A stretch of DNA of 64,000 nucleotides from Oegoconia quadripuncta (lineage: Eukaryota > Arthropoda > Insecta > Lepidoptera > Autostichidae), in NCBI GenBank assembly GCA_949316235.1, contig OX438748.1, positions 23,624,575 through 23,688,574 of the forward strand, given 5' to 3'. Positions 41,000 through 52,230 of the stretch are shown here, in pieces. Under the pieces are notes generated by a model. The model was given only the letters and a program-made list of their open reading frames with translations. It did no database searches and had not been told where the DNA came from. The position numbers and the translations under genes are program-made. Each line of letters begins with the position of its first letter. The stretch's first letter is position 1.

Positions 41000-41162
41000 T
41001 AAGAAAGTTGGAAACGGAAGATATTCAACTTACAGTAAAAATATTAAGTTTTCTAAAGTTTATTTTCCGTTATTTAATACATGCAACTTTTGTTATTGTA
41101 CGAGTACAACTGGATTTTACGCGCGTTTCCACCCGGTGTAACTACTTTAGCGCACTAGATAT

Positions 41163-41455
41163 TTTTTTATGCACGACGGGTTTGTACTTGACCTCAATCA
41201 CACCTGATGTTAAGTGAAGATGAGGTCGAAGGTGGAAGCGTACTGAGCCGGAAACCCCAACACATTTGGGGGACTGGCTATCTTATCTCTGACAACCGGA
41301 ACATAACAATGCTATTAACATTGCTGTTTGGCGGCAGATTTAGATAAGATGGTGGTACCTAGCCAGGCGAACATTATAACATACCACCAACCAAACCGAG
41401 TAATTAAACATGTTCTCCGCTGGGGATCGGACCCGCGACCTCGGAATCGTAAACT
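41163..41455 (-). mobile_element. tRNA-derived SINE family 3
   Basis: The inverse from TTATGCACGACGGGTTTGT through CATCAGG-like words and GGCTATCTTATCTCTGACAA to the B box region GGGGATCGGACCCGCGACC. The far tRNA end is blurred. Confidence 0.8.
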
Positions 41456-42394
41456 GTCAGGATATTCAGGTGAATGGTCTTCATCACTGTATATCATTTA
41501 ATTGTGGTAAAATAATCTATTGTACACAAAGTTTTTTTTAATACAAAGCAATAAAACTGAAGCTAAACTAAAAGACGAAAAGGACATCCAGTCCTCCCGT
41601 TTGGGGCATGGACCCTACCACACTTTCCGCGTTACCTCGCTGAACAGCTAGACTAAGATGTTAGGGGTCACACGTGGCCAGACCCAATCTGGTTGAGAGA
41701 TCGTGGATGAACTTCTGAGTGTCCAATTACCACGGGCCGTCTCCACAGCAAGCCCCACAAACTCATGGTTACCGAGTAACGATGAGTATTGTCTTCATCG
41801 GTTTCCTATCACGAATGCGAACTTTTTTTGTTCGAATTTTAATTGTTCGAAAACGTTTTATATATTTTTGATTTCTATATGTTTCATTTCACCGAAAATG
41901 CATTTTACAGAAGTTCGAATGTACGATATTGAATGTAATTTTTTTTAATTTACATATGCCGAATGCCGAATGGTTAGCCGAAGCATCTATTGCCAGACGT
42001 TTTGATTTTCAGAATATTATTAACAATATTGTAAAAACACAACCTCGCACAACCTTCTGATTCTAACCAACAGTGTCGGGGTGCTCCGGCCCATATTGCT
42101 CGCTCGCTACAGATAGGGGTTGTCTATAAAAAGTAACTTCGACATAAAGTAATTCTAGTAACTTAAATTATGGTAAGTAAATCTATCAAACATCAAAAAG
42201 TAGTTCTGATAATCGGTTAACCGTTTCTCTAGTTTGTGAAACATATATATAAAATAAGTTTATGAGAAAAAAGATTATATAAAATAATCACTCTGGCAAT
42301 TGATATTTCTTTTTACCGTTTTCGAACAACTGAAATTCGAGCAAGAAAGTTTCGAAAGTATGGTAGGTTACCGTCTTCATCATATCAGCTACAG
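41456..42394. other. Unassigned region
   Basis: A GC-richer part at 41580-41780 has protein-like frames on the plus strand (LLSVQLPRAVSTASPTNSWL) and may be LINE debris, but I recognise no domain. The rest is AT-rich. Confidence 0.3.
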
Positions 42395-42860
42395 GATGTT
42401 CACTGGTGAACATAGGCCTCCCCCATAGATTACCAGAGCGACCGGTTGGAAGCAGCCTTATCCAGCGACTTCCCGCGACCTTCCTCGTCCGTCCACCCTG
42501 TGAGTGGACATCCTACGCATGGTCTACTCGAGAACTTTAATGCCTCACTGGCGATCAGTTCTTGAGCTATCTGCCCTTTTTTTTTGTCGAAGGGAAACGC
42601 ATTTACGCGTTCAACCCGCCGCCGATGGGGATCAGCGGCGGGGATATGTGGGACTCCTCGCTGTCGCTCCGGGGGGTGTCATCCTCTCCCGGGTCGCGTC
42701 CGGCGGCTACATCGGAGCTATCTGCCCTACCCACTGCCACTCCAACTTACTAATCTGGGCTATGTCGGTGACTTTTGTGTGTCTACGATTTCTTAATTCC
42801 CGATTCGATCTGGCAGCGTATTTGACGATGTCACTTATAACTTTTGGCCTGCGGGATCAA
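42395..42860 (-). pseudogene. RTE-type LINE 3' relic, interrupted
   Basis: Read in reverse, the piece at 42395-42490 holds the decayed ending of an RTE polymerase (GGWTDEEGRG-like, then GRPMFTSEHP) and the untranslated words CCTGTAGCTGATATGATGA. The piece at 42735-42860 is an upstream part. A GC-rich insertion splits the two. Multiple frame breaks. Confidence 0.5.
42578..42714 (-). mobile_element. GC-rich 137-bp retroposed insert with 14-bp target duplication
   Basis: It starts with a run of T (the poly(A) tail of a minus-strand insert) and is GC-rich (CCGCCGCCGATGGGGATC, CGGGTCGCGTCCGGCGGC). The direct repeat GAGCTATCTGCCCT flanks it exactly at 42564-42577 and 42715-42728. This is the end of a LINE or SINE of unknown family. 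Confidence 0.7.
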
Positions 42861-43320
42861 CGCCCGATGGAAAATCTTACCTATCTCGACACGTCATGTC
42901 AAATCCCCACATCTATGACCCCGACCTGATATCTCTAAATCAACCTATGCATCAGCCAATAGTTGAGACGGGTTATTCCTAATCATCACTATCGGTTGCT
43001 ACACGGCACAAGAGTATCTTCGTTTTAGTATAAAGTTGATTTACTGCTTTCGATGGATAATGGCTAAGCCTAGTCAAGACAGTCCTTCAGTTATAAGGTG
43101 GCAATAACCATATATCTTTGTTTTATCCTAAAAGTGGGGCAAAGGAGCTAGTGGGCAGAGCCGAACTAAGGAGCAAAGTGTCATTAGTCGTAAGATCGAT
43201 ATTTCCATTTGAGTGTGAACATGTGGATCTCTTTGGCGATTATCTAGAATTTGGGGAAACCGTAACGAGACGCTGAGAATGATGGAGAGATATTCACCCA
43301 TAGCATATCATCATCGAAAT
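42861..43320. other. Unassigned region
   Basis: No repeat or gene recognised. Confidence 0.3.
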
Positions 43321-43590
43321 TTGACGACCTGTTTGGTGTAGTGGTTAGAAACTCTACTGCTATACCAAAAGGTCGTGGGTTTGAATCCCTCTAGGGGCAT
43401 ATGTTTGTATGATGAATACAGACATGTGTTCCCGAGTTATGGATGTTTTTCATTTTTATATGTATTTATTTACAAAAAAAAATGTATTTGTGTAGTTTAT
43501 CAACCATCTGGTATCTATAATACAAGCCTAGTTGCTTAGTGTGATACTAAATGGCGCTGTGTGTATGTGCAAAGATATTTATGTATTATT
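43321..43590 (+). mobile_element. tRNA-derived SINE family 2, full length
   Basis: Head GACGACCTGTTTGGTGTAGT, B box GGTTTGAATCCC, GGCATATGTTTGTATGATG, CAACCATCTGGTATC and GTGTATGTGCAAAGATATTT. Confidence 0.87.
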
Positions 43591-44002
43591 AAAAAAAAAT
43601 TACACATCTTTAGTGTTGAGGCACAGCCTCCTCTCACTATTCCTTTCTTTAATTAGTATGGGGTCCAAGGTAGCAATAGAATCACGTAGGGCACCGTCTA
43701 CCTTCAGTAGGCGCCGTGTCGAGTACCACTGTTGATCCTGGCTTACAAGAGTTACAGTGGGAGGAGTATGGAGGCGGGATCAGCCTCCTCTCACTGGGTA
43801 AGGCTAACCCATAATCCATCATACGGGCCCAGTGCGGATTGGTGGATTTGCGTCAGATTAGTGGCAACCTGACAGTCAGTCTTTTAAAGCTGTAGGCCAC
43901 CGACTTAGCTAAACGACATCTCTTCAATTGAATTTCTATCTTTCCTATTTTTCAACCTTAAATTCTTTCTTTAAGTAGTCTGGGGTCCAAGTCTGGGGGC
44001 AT
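43591..44002. other. Dispersed repeat, no gene
   Basis: 43740-43885 (CAGCCTCCTCTCACTGGG, GGGCCCAGTGCGGATTGG, GACAGTCAGTC) is related to 31810-31930. The flanks are unassigned. Confidence 0.35.
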
Positions 44003-44222
44003 TTTAAATCTCCGCCTGGCTAGCTACAACCATGTTGTCCAAATCTACCGCCAAGCAACAATGTTAATAGCATTGTTGTGTTCCGATTGTCAGAGATAAG
44101 ATAGCCAGTCCCCCAAATGTGTTGGGGTTTCCGGGTCAGTACGCTTCCACCTTCGACCTCATCTTCACTTAACATCAGGTGTGATTGAGATCAAGCACCA
44201 ACCCGTTGTGCATTAAAGAAAA
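44003..44222 (+). mobile_element. tRNA-derived SINE family 3, 5'-truncated
   Basis: GCATTTTAAATCTCCGCCTG through ACCGCCAAGCAACAATG to ACCCGTTGTGCATTAAAG. Confidence 0.8.
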
Positions 44223-44829
44223 TTTTGTAGTGTGACCGACTGGAGTATAAACATATCATACCCTACCCTATCTGGGCTTTGGTAAATTATTATGGTGTTC
44301 TGATCTTCCCGAATACCTCCCAAGTACGGGCCACCCGTAAACATTGCACTGTATATAGATAATTTTGTTCAGGGATCAGTGTAACGGGATCCTCCAAACT
44401 GCTAAGCTTGATAAGTAAACGCGATCCAGGAAATGCGATGTCTTCGTTACGGAAGGGTTCAGTACGATTTATTTGTTATAGAGTCTATTCATTCACATTC
44501 AGTCTAAATATGTTTTTCCCTTTATTTTGTCGAATTATCAAGTGTAATACTAATACCTTACCTTACCTTATATCATAACCATTTTGTACGTTACCCTCAT
44601 TATTCCTCATATGCAGTCGGGTCTTCTTCTTCAATTTAAGAGCTATGCTTTTGCTTCTGGTACTCTTATGAAATGCTTCAAAAGGGCTAGTCGGTTAGTA
44701 GTTGACTGCACCAAACCATTTATCAGTACGTCAGTCACTTGATTGACGCAGGACTGACCCTTCCATTCACGCTTTCGTTATAATATATTGCTTTCGTTAT
44801 TTTTTCCGTCAGGGGTTAAAAAATAACCG
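44223..44829. other. Unassigned region
   Basis: Nothing recognisable except AAGAGCTATGCTTTTGC near 44638, shared with 4525. Confidence 0.3.
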
Positions 44830-44984
44830 TCTTATTCAAAAAAATTTATAAACGTAAGCCTGTTTTAGTTAAAGTGTGTTTTGTCTCTGTCGTTCATAAG
44901 GAAATGTTGTAATGAAAGGAAGTGACAGAACATACTTTAACTAAAACAGGCTTATAAAGAGTTTGTAAATTTTTATGAATAAGA
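44830..44984. repeat. Inverted repeat with arms of about 50 bp
   Basis: The left arm (TCTTATTCAAAAAAATTTAT ... GTAAGCCTGTTTTAGTTAAA) pairs with the right arm (TTTAACTAAAACAGGCTTA ... TAAATTTTTATGAATAAGA) across a spacer of about 48 bp, with a small internal bulge. This looks like a very short TIR element or a foldback scar. Confidence 0.7.
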
Positions 44985-45589
44985 GGGTAGATAAACAAAC
45001 TACTTAAACCATTATATGGAATCAATATAAAAGTAGAACAATTTTCATCAGAGATAAACGTTATTACTCCGCGGTACCCCAAATAGGAGACACAGGAACA
45101 AAAATACAAAGATTTTACGTGACCAAAATTCAATACGCTATGTTCTTTGCGGCGGACGTGACGTGTGTTTTGATCTGTATGTACATACACTACGAAAAAG
45201 GAATACGGTAAATTAATTTACTAATCCATAAATATATAAATGTATATAAAATGGACTCCACATATTATATATTATAATATTGGTCTGATGCTTAAGAGCT
45301 GAGAACCTCTTGGTTAAACTGGATAAAGATTATATATTATAATTTAAAAAGAAACACTGTACTTTCCGAGCACATTTCGGATTTTGTTATCATAAAAACT
45401 ATCCAATGACACTATAGGAATCAAGACGAATCGAACGAAACCTTGCGCTTGAATTTTTTATTTTATTTTAAAAAAGACCCCTCTATGACAGCGTCTCATA
45501 ACCTTTTTCCCCTAGGAAATAAAACACAATTTTCAAGAACAGCAATACATTTCGGACTATTTTAGTACTCCAAATATAATATATACTAA
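44985..45589. other. Unassigned AT-rich region
   Basis: No gene or matched repeat. Confidence 0.3.
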
Positions 45590-45818
45590 TAAATAAATAT
45601 TTTGGACATTTACACCAATCACCTAGTCCCAAATTAAGCAAAGCTTGTACTATGGGTACTAGATAACGGATAAACATACATAAATATTTATATAAACATC
45701 CATGACTCAGGAATAAATGTTCATATTCATCACACAAACATTTACCCGTCGCGGGATTCGAACCCGCAACCGTTGGTTTCGCTGTCAGGGTCACTATCTA
45801 CTACACCAATCGGTCGTC
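45590..45818 (-). mobile_element. tRNA-derived SINE family 1
   Basis: The inverse of the family, from AATATTTTGGACATTTACAC to CACCAATCGGTCGTC, with the B box GGATTCGAACCC in reverse. Confidence 0.87.
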
Positions 45819-46812
45819 TAAAATTGGTCAAGCCGTTTAGGCTACAGGAGATAAGATAGAAATCTGATTACATAATACAGTCGAAATAAATTATCATCCT
45901 TTTTGGGGCTGTTGGGTACAAAGATGATAAAATAAGACGTTTATTTACCAAAAAGGATCAACCACAATTATACATTTTCTATGACATCCACACTAGGCTA
46001 GGCCTGTATCGTGGATGCCAATTGGAATTCTCGCTCATTCTTCTTTGAGCAGTCTTGTGAATGAGTTGTTAAATGAAACTGTTTCGAGTGATTATTTTTC
46101 TTGTTTCGTCACGTTCGCTATTCGTTTGTGATTTGCAGAGTCCAGCAATATCTGGTGAGATCAGTCTTTAATTTGTTGACCATACGCAGCATTTTCCTAC
46201 GAGTATTTCTATCCCTCAGTCTCGTTTGTTTTCATTTGAAAGCAATCGCTTGAAAACACTGACTGTCAGGTGTCACTGTCTCACACAAAGCCACCAATTC
46301 CCTAGGCTCACGTTTAACAGGGAAATTCTGTAGTAGGGACTCAGCCTCATCGGTACAACAACGCTACTGCTGTCAATTTTTCTTCCAGCTATCGTATAAA
46401 CAATAGAATATAACACCGATAACTTTAAGGTAAGAATGGAACGACTTCAAATTAGCTTAATATAGTTTGTTGGGGTGAAACTTCCACAAGTGTCACAAGT
46501 TTATAGTTTGTCAACATGGAATTATTGCTTAATGGAAGTGTTTCTTTATCACTAACAGATACCAGTATCTAAGTACCTCTGGATTTGCATTATATTTACA
46601 TAAAAAAGGCCCCGTGACACCGTGGTTCGTTTGAAGTTGCATTTCATTGGTACAATGCGCTGTTTGGTAAAATGCGCGCGCTATTCATGAGCGCCATTTG
46701 CAGATTTTCATTGTCAGCTTCGTTTAGCAACGTTCGGACTTAGTATTTTTGAGATATTAAAACTATTATCTAATGTAACAGGTGCGTGCAGTGCAGCGTT
46801 CAAGATAATAAA
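45819..46812. other. Unassigned region
   Basis: AAAACACTGACTGTCAGG near 46253 is a dispersed word. A CpG-containing part at 46600-46760 has no recognisable frame. No gene is supported. Confidence 0.3.
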
Positions 46813-47285
46813 TAGTGTGAATTTAAATTCGTGTAATTCTCATTAACTGGTGATGCCATCTCTTCATTACGAACAACTTTCCCGAAAGAACCATAGTCGA
46901 AATCGATCAAAAAATTTTCGTTTACCCATACAAAGTAAAGTAAACTTTAGTAGTGGGAGTCCAACAATTTTCAGCTGGTGACTCCAGTCCCTGATTACGA
47001 ACAACTTTCCATTAGGAACGATAGTCGAATTCAGCTCAGAATTGTTAGACTTCGATACTAAATGTCGCTTTTAGTGATAAGGTCGCCAAATTGTACATTC
47101 TATTCTTACCACTTTTCTGAAACTGTATTTTCTTATCTGTTGTGCAATAAAGTGCATTTGTATTGTATTGTATTGTATTGTGGTTTCAAAATGGTTTACT
47201 TTGACAGGGTAATAGAAATTTATTTGGGGAAAGTTGTTCGTAATCAGGAGTAACTCACCAGCTAAAGGGAATTACACGAATAAGT
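46813..47285. mobile_element. CACCCTGT-family MITE with a nested LINE tail
   Basis: TTCGTGTAATTCTCATTAAC at the left and GGGAATTACACGAA at the right are inverse partners, with CGAACAACTTTCC and its inverse inside. The middle is split by a LINE tail at about 47063-47180 (GTCGCTTTTAGTGATAAGG ... TGCAATAAAGTGC, ending in (TATTG)n). Confidence 0.6.
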
Positions 47286-47456
47286 TACAGTGTCAAGGGT
47301 AACAGAGGAGGACTTGCCGATTTCTCTCATGCTGGCCGGCAAACCATCATCACAGCAATATTTGCCATCAGGTACGGGCTACTAGAATAACATATCGTGT
47401 TAATGTTGAGATGCATGAGTCCTTTACTATTTGGGGGGTCTGTAACCAGTGATTTG

Positions 47457-48702
47457 TACGGGATGAGTTTTTTACCGTAAGGAAAAAAATAGGGCATATT
47501 AGGTAAGTGAAATAGAAGTTATTGGCATAGACATTTAGACATACAACTGGCGGGATTCTTTGGGTTTCTATCGGGCGAAATTTATTTGGAGTCATATTTT
47601 CTCGAAATTTTTTTACTGTAAGGAAAAAAATAGGGCATATTAGCCAAGTGAAATAGAAGTTATAGGCATAGACATGCAACTGGCGGGATTCGTTGGGTTT
47701 CTATCGGGCGAAATTTATTTGGAACTTATATTTTCTCGAAGTTTTTTTACCGTAAGGAAAAAAATAGGGCATATTAGCCAAGTGAAATAGAAGTTATAGG
47801 CATAGACAAGCAACTGGCGGGATTCGTTGGGTTTCTATCAAGCGAAATTTATTTGGAACTCATATTTTGTCTAAGTTTTTTTACCGTAAGGAAAAAAATA
47901 GGGCATATTAGCCAAGTGAAATAGAAGTTATAGGCATAGACATGCAACTGGCGGGATTCGTTGGGTTTCTATCAAGCGAAATTTATTTGGAACTCATATT
48001 TTCTCGAAGTTTTTTTACCGTAAGGAAAAAAATAGGGCATATTAGCCAAGTGAAATAGAAGTTATAGGCATAGACAAGCAACTGGTGGGATTCGTTGGGT
48101 TTCTATCAAGCGAAATTTATTTGGAACTCATATTTTCTCGAAGTTTTTTTACCGTAAGGAAAAAAAATAGGGCATATTAGGTAAGTTAAATAGAAGTTAT
48201 TGGCATAGAAATACAACTGGCGGGATTCTTTGGGTTTCTATCGGGCGAAATTTATTTGGAACTCATATTTTGTCTAAGTTTTTTTACCGTAAAGAAAAAA
48301 ATAGGGCATATTAGCCAAGTGAAATAGAAGTTATAGGCATAGACATGCAACTGGCGGGATTCGTTGGGTTTCTATCAAGCGAAATTTATTTGGAACTCAT
48401 ATTTTGTCTAAGTTTTTTTACCGTAAGGAAAAAAATAGGGCTTATTAGCCAAGTGAAATAGAAGTTATAGGCATACACAAGCAACTGGCGGGATTCATTG
48501 GGTTTCTATCAAGCGAAATTTATTTGGAACTCATATTTTCTCGAAGTTTTTTCCGCGCGCGCGACCGTCAAATGACACGACGTTTAAATCGAAGATAGTT
48601 TCGAAAAAACAAATAAATAAATTACCTATACCAATACCTACCTTCTATTTCACTTATTAGATGCCCTATTGTTTTCCTTACGGTAAAAAAAATCATCCGG
48701 TA
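47457..48702. mobile_element. ACCGTAAGG-ended TIR element swollen by an internal tandem array
   Basis: The left end (GGGATGAGTTTTTTACCGTA ... AATAGGGCATATTAGG ... GTGAAATAGAAG) and the right end are inverse partners over about 70 bp. Almost everything between them is the tandem array. After the array there is a short unique stretch with CGCGCGCGACCG. No coding capacity. Confidence 0.7.
47473..48553. repeat. Tandem array, 8 units of about 134 bp
   Basis: TACCGTAAGGAAAAAAATAG recurs at 47473, 47614 (as TACTGTAAGG), 47748, 47882, 48016, 48150, 48285 and 48419 (spacings 141, 134, 134, 134, 134, 135, 134). Each unit begins with the same sequence as the element's own terminus and continues TAGAAGTTATAGGCATAGAC, CAACTGGCGGGATTCGTTGG and GAAATTTATTTGGAACTC. 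Units 1 and 6 share private variants, which suggests block duplications. Confidence 0.93.
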
Positions 48703-49028
48703 TGCAGTCCTACTTATTTGTCGAACAACCAGGTATCGTCTTATTAGTGCATGCAGGTTGTTCTACTTTCATAATCATATAAAAAAAAAAAATAAAAAAA
48801 AAATCATCATATTATCAGCCACAGGACGGTTGGACTCCCTCACCTTTTTGTTGGAGTTTGTTTGAGTTGGAGACCTTTTTGACTGCACCTTGCGACACCG
48901 ACAATTAGATGGCAAACACAATGTTATTTTTGCACGTGTCTCGACTGTGTAATATTTGTACCTGATTGTTTGTGTCATGAGATGTGTTCAAATAAATTTT
49001 TCTTTCTTTTTCACAGATTTATTATTTT
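48703..49028. other. LINE debris, no gene
   Basis: 48803-48840 (CATATTATCAGCCACAGGAC) is the inverse of an RTE-type 3' end. 48885-48970 (GCGACACCGACAATTAGATG) is the inverse partner of 39831-39935. Confidence 0.4.
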
Positions 49029-49333
49029 CACAATCTTATTCCACCATCGCCATTCCATCTTCGGACTACTAGACGTGGGGAGGGATTCCACCCGTATGTA
49101 GTTAACATACCGAACATTCGCACTAAGTGGTTCGATTCTTCATTCATAATGCGAACAGACAAGGCATGGAACTTCCTCCCGGCGTCAGTCTTTCCTGAAT
49201 CCTTCAACCTTGGGATCTTCAAGAGCGGGTTAATAGGCATCTACTGAGATCGCTTCATCTTCGGCCACATCGTCACTTCCCATCAGGTGAGATTGTGGTC
49301 AAATGCGTATCCAGTTATCCATAAAAAAAAAAA
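49029..49333 (+). pseudogene. Jockey-like LINE C-terminus with poly(A)
   Basis: Seventy-two codons without a stop read IPPSPFHLRTTRRGEGFH, NIRTKWFDSSFIMRTDKAWN and FLPASVFPESFNLGIFKS before TGA at 49245-49247. This is the standard C-terminus of a Jockey-type polymerase. The tail has CATCGTCACTTCCCATCAGG and ends in a run of A. Inverse decayed copies are at 62563-62812 and 63035-63187. Confidence 0.7.
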
Positions 49334-49339
49334 GATTTC

Positions 49340-49955
49340 AAGAGCTATCTGTTGGAAGCGGTCTATATCCAGCGATCGCGACCTTTATCAGGTGGTCTGT
49401 CCACCTTGTGAATGGATGTCCTACGCGCTTGCCGGTGCGTGATCACCACTCGAGAACTTAATCGAACCGGCTATCAGTCAAAATCAAAATCAAAAAATGC
49501 TTTATTTTGTAGGTACACAGGGTACACTTAAAATAGTCAGATTTTACATTTTTTAAGCTACTGCTTGTTCAAAAGCCCCTGAGAAGAACAAGCAAGAAAC
49601 TCGAGAGGTTGCTCTTTTAAAAAAAAGGTTTTTATGTTACAATATTATTAATTATAATTTTATATTATAATATTTCATTATTAATTGTGAAATAGCCTGG
49701 TTATGCGAACGGGCTGTTCATGTCCATGAATGTTTATCATCTAAATAATCTGATATTTTATAATTAAAAATATAATTATAGTTCTTCGAGCCATGTGCAC
49801 TAATCAGCTAGGCTATGCCGGTGACTTTTCGTCTACTGATTTGATCATTCCTGATTCGATCACGTGCCGTAACGCCGAGCATCGCCTTCTCCATAGCTCG
49901 TTGCGTGATTTTGAGCCTGCTTATGAGGCCCATAGTGAGAGACCAAGCTTCACAT
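49340..49955 (-). pseudogene. RTE-type LINE relics and another LINE tail
   Basis: 49340-49480 (GAAGCGGTCTATATCCAGCG, GTGGTCTGTCCACC) and 49795-49955 (TGCTTATGAGGCCCATAGTG) are inverse pieces of an RTE polymerase. Between them 49497-49760 is a copy of the tail repeat seen at 18870. No intact frame. Confidence 0.45.
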
Positions 49956-49975
49956 TTTAAATCAATACCTATATA

Positions 49976-50481
49976 AGGTCTAACAAAATTAACCCGACAA
50001 ACGTTACAGAGTGTATGTATAGGATGTATGTATTACGAAAAAAAAAAAAAAACATTAAAGTTAACAGATTTTATTCAAGAAATAAAATTTAGAAATCTAA
50101 ATTTTATGAGTTGGACCTTAATGGCCGCGCGCTCTAAGTACTTTGTCACAACACACAAACACGTGCTGCGGTATCTTTGAAGACGCCGAAAGGCAACCAC
50201 TCGCCGCTCGCCGCCGGCGCAATTGTTGTGATTGGTTGCACCCTGTGCCCCGCCACCCGCCACCCCCTTTGGCGTCTTCCATATCAATGGATAAAACAAT
50301 TGATAAAACAAGGCACAATCGAAATGAAGTAAGTCTGTTAACGTGCATTTTCATTTGCACTTACATTTAATTTTTTTACTCCGAAACCAAATTATTAAGG
50401 GTAGTTTTTTTAATGAATATATTATTTTATCGTCATATACGTGCAATTGCCAAAGTTTGTTGGGTTAATTTTGTTAGACCC
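49976..50481 (-). mobile_element. GC-cored MITE with AGGTCTAAC ends, copy 2
   Basis: AGGTCTAACAAAATTAACCC at the left, its inverse with one change at the right, and TA on both sides. Inverted with respect to copy 1 at 25644. The GC-rich core (about 50120-50280) is conserved between the copies, with an inserted CCGCCACCC run here. Confidence 0.85.
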
Positions 50482-51034
50482 TATATATGTGATGTGTTGT
50501 TTCGGCACGTCAAAAGAACAGAACCAATTCGTCTCTTGGGTGACGTTAAAGGCGACTAAGGGATGTCCCACCAAAAAACATTGTCGACACACAATTTTCA
50601 AAGCTGACAGATATATTCCAAAAAGTGAAACGTGGATTTTGTCTCTAGTATTGTTTGGGATAGCTTTGACCACCCCATTTGGGATAAAGGTTCGACTTAT
50701 GTATATGTTTTAGAGTGGAATTCTATATCTGTGTTGTCCCTCGACTGAAGGAGGCAAAACCAACAAAACCCGCGCTGTCGTCGGTGGGACGTCGAAGTTT
50801 TAATTTCGTTTCGCAACTTTTCTGTTATTTGAACATTTGAACAAACTGTGGGTCAAAAATTGGTTGTTTGTCTGTATTTACTTGAACTGGGTGACATTTT
50901 CTCACAAAATAACTACATTTACCGTTCAAGAACTAACTCTTTATTGTTTAAATACAAAGTGAAGCAATCGTGGCGCAGTCATATTCGCTGTTCGTATTCG
51001 ATTAGAGAGGTTAAGCAACATTCTGCGTCAGTTG
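50482..51034. other. Dispersed repeat, no gene
   Basis: 50495-50702 (GACGTTAAAGGCGACTAAGG, TTGTTTGGGATAGCTTTGAC, TTTGGGATAAAGGTTCGAC) is the clearest copy of the repeat also at 1868 and 6862. The remainder is unassigned. Confidence 0.4.
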
Positions 51035-51225
51035 TTGTATGGGTGACCACTTGTGAAAATTTCAAATGTTTGTTTCACAATTACGGCAAAACGGATGAAC
51101 GGATTTGGATGAAATTTGTTATAAATAGAACACACCCTGGATTCCTAGTTCCCACAGGATAAACTAATTAATCATATCCGCGATAAAGTTATTCCACGCA
51201 GGCGAAGCCGCGGGCCGAATGCTAC
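51035..51225 (+). mobile_element. CCGCCCGCG-type short element, 5'-truncated
   Basis: GGCAAAACGGATGAACGGAT and GATAAAGTTATTCCACGCAG, ending GCGAAGCCGCGGGCC. It matches the right half of 33206-33421. Confidence 0.65.
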
Positions 51226-51756
51226 TTAGAAATAAATTCTAAGATTGTTAGTTGGCAAAAAATCGCTCCTATTGTAAAGGATTATACACAGTTTGCTACG
51301 AGACTACGCCCGTAGCAGAGACTACGCCGTAGAACTTACAATACTATACATACATACTGTCCGTCTGTTTGCCGCCGAGCTTACCGGTATCGGGCTCTGT
51401 TCGTAACTCCTCTCTGGAGCTTAACGATCGTTTACTCGCGAGCTTAAGCGTAGGTTATAAGCTGGCTTTGTAAGCTGTAAGTGGAGATTGTATATCAGCT
51501 CTATTTGGGGGGTTTTGGGATGTCAATTTAAAAGGACTTTTTAAGGAGAGTGGAGGAATTATTAAACTTGTTATATTTTCTTAGACTTTTTATAGGTACT
51601 GGGCAAAAATGATAACAAAACAAATGCATTTATTTTGTAATTAAGCAAGGTATGGAATATATAATTTTATATACAATCACCTACAGCTAAAAGTATTCCC
51701 TCGTGTTTCCCAGTGCGCTGTATCTATTGCATTTCATCATTTTTCTGCCCTTATCC
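51226..51756. other. Unassigned region
   Basis: A small GAGACTACGCCCGTAGCAGA palindromic word lies near 51300. No gene or repeat is recognised otherwise. Confidence 0.3.
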
Positions 51757-51760
51757 CACT

Positions 51761-52230
51761 CTAGGTGAGGCCGGCACAACATGTCTTCCTCTTCCACTCT
51801 CCTCTATCAACCGTTGTCTCCGTACTCACCCCTTTCATACATATCATTCTTTACGCAGCCTACCCACACCTTCTTTGGTCTTCCTCTACCTCTGCATCCC
51901 TCCACATTCCTTAGCACTCATCTCGTTACGTGCCGTTCATCCTTCCTCTTAATCTGCCCAAGCCATGCCTAATCTATTACTCCTCAACTTTTCTGTTATT
52001 GGTGCCACTTTCAGACTTCCTCTGATATACTCATTCCTGATCTTATCCATTCTAGTCACACCACACATCATCTTAGCATTCTCATGTCTGTCACATGCAT
52101 TATATTTTTATCCGTCACTTTCATGGCCCAACATTCAAATCCATACATGGTGACAGATCTTATAATGGTCTTGTAAATTTTCTCCTTGAGTTTCAGGGAC
52201 ATCCGTGGGTCATACGTAGTCCCCGAAACC
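51761..52230 (-). pseudogene. RTE-type LINE polymerase C-terminus
   Basis: Reading in reverse, 51990-52090 gives MCGVTRMDKIRNEYIRGSLK and VAPITEKLRSN. After frame breaks the end reads VDREEWKRKTCCAGLT and TAG at 51763-51761. Both blocks are signature regions of a widespread RTE-like LINE. Several stops and shifts occur between them. Confidence 0.7.

Noticed and set aside
42504..42929. A 141-codon plus-strand frame
   Set aside because: It lies antisense across an RTE relic and a retroposed insert with a 14-bp duplication, so the frame is a chance composite.
47062..47253. Plus-strand frame containing LYCIVLYC
   Set aside because: It runs through a LINE tail nested in a MITE.
47457..48560. 134-bp array as a CRISPR array
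   Set aside because: There is no repeat/spacer alternation; whole units repeat, the genome is eukaryotic, and the array lies within a TIR element.
49029..49247. Minus-strand 70-codon frame
   Set aside because: The plus strand carries a stop-free Jockey-type C-terminus over the same bases, which explains the openness.
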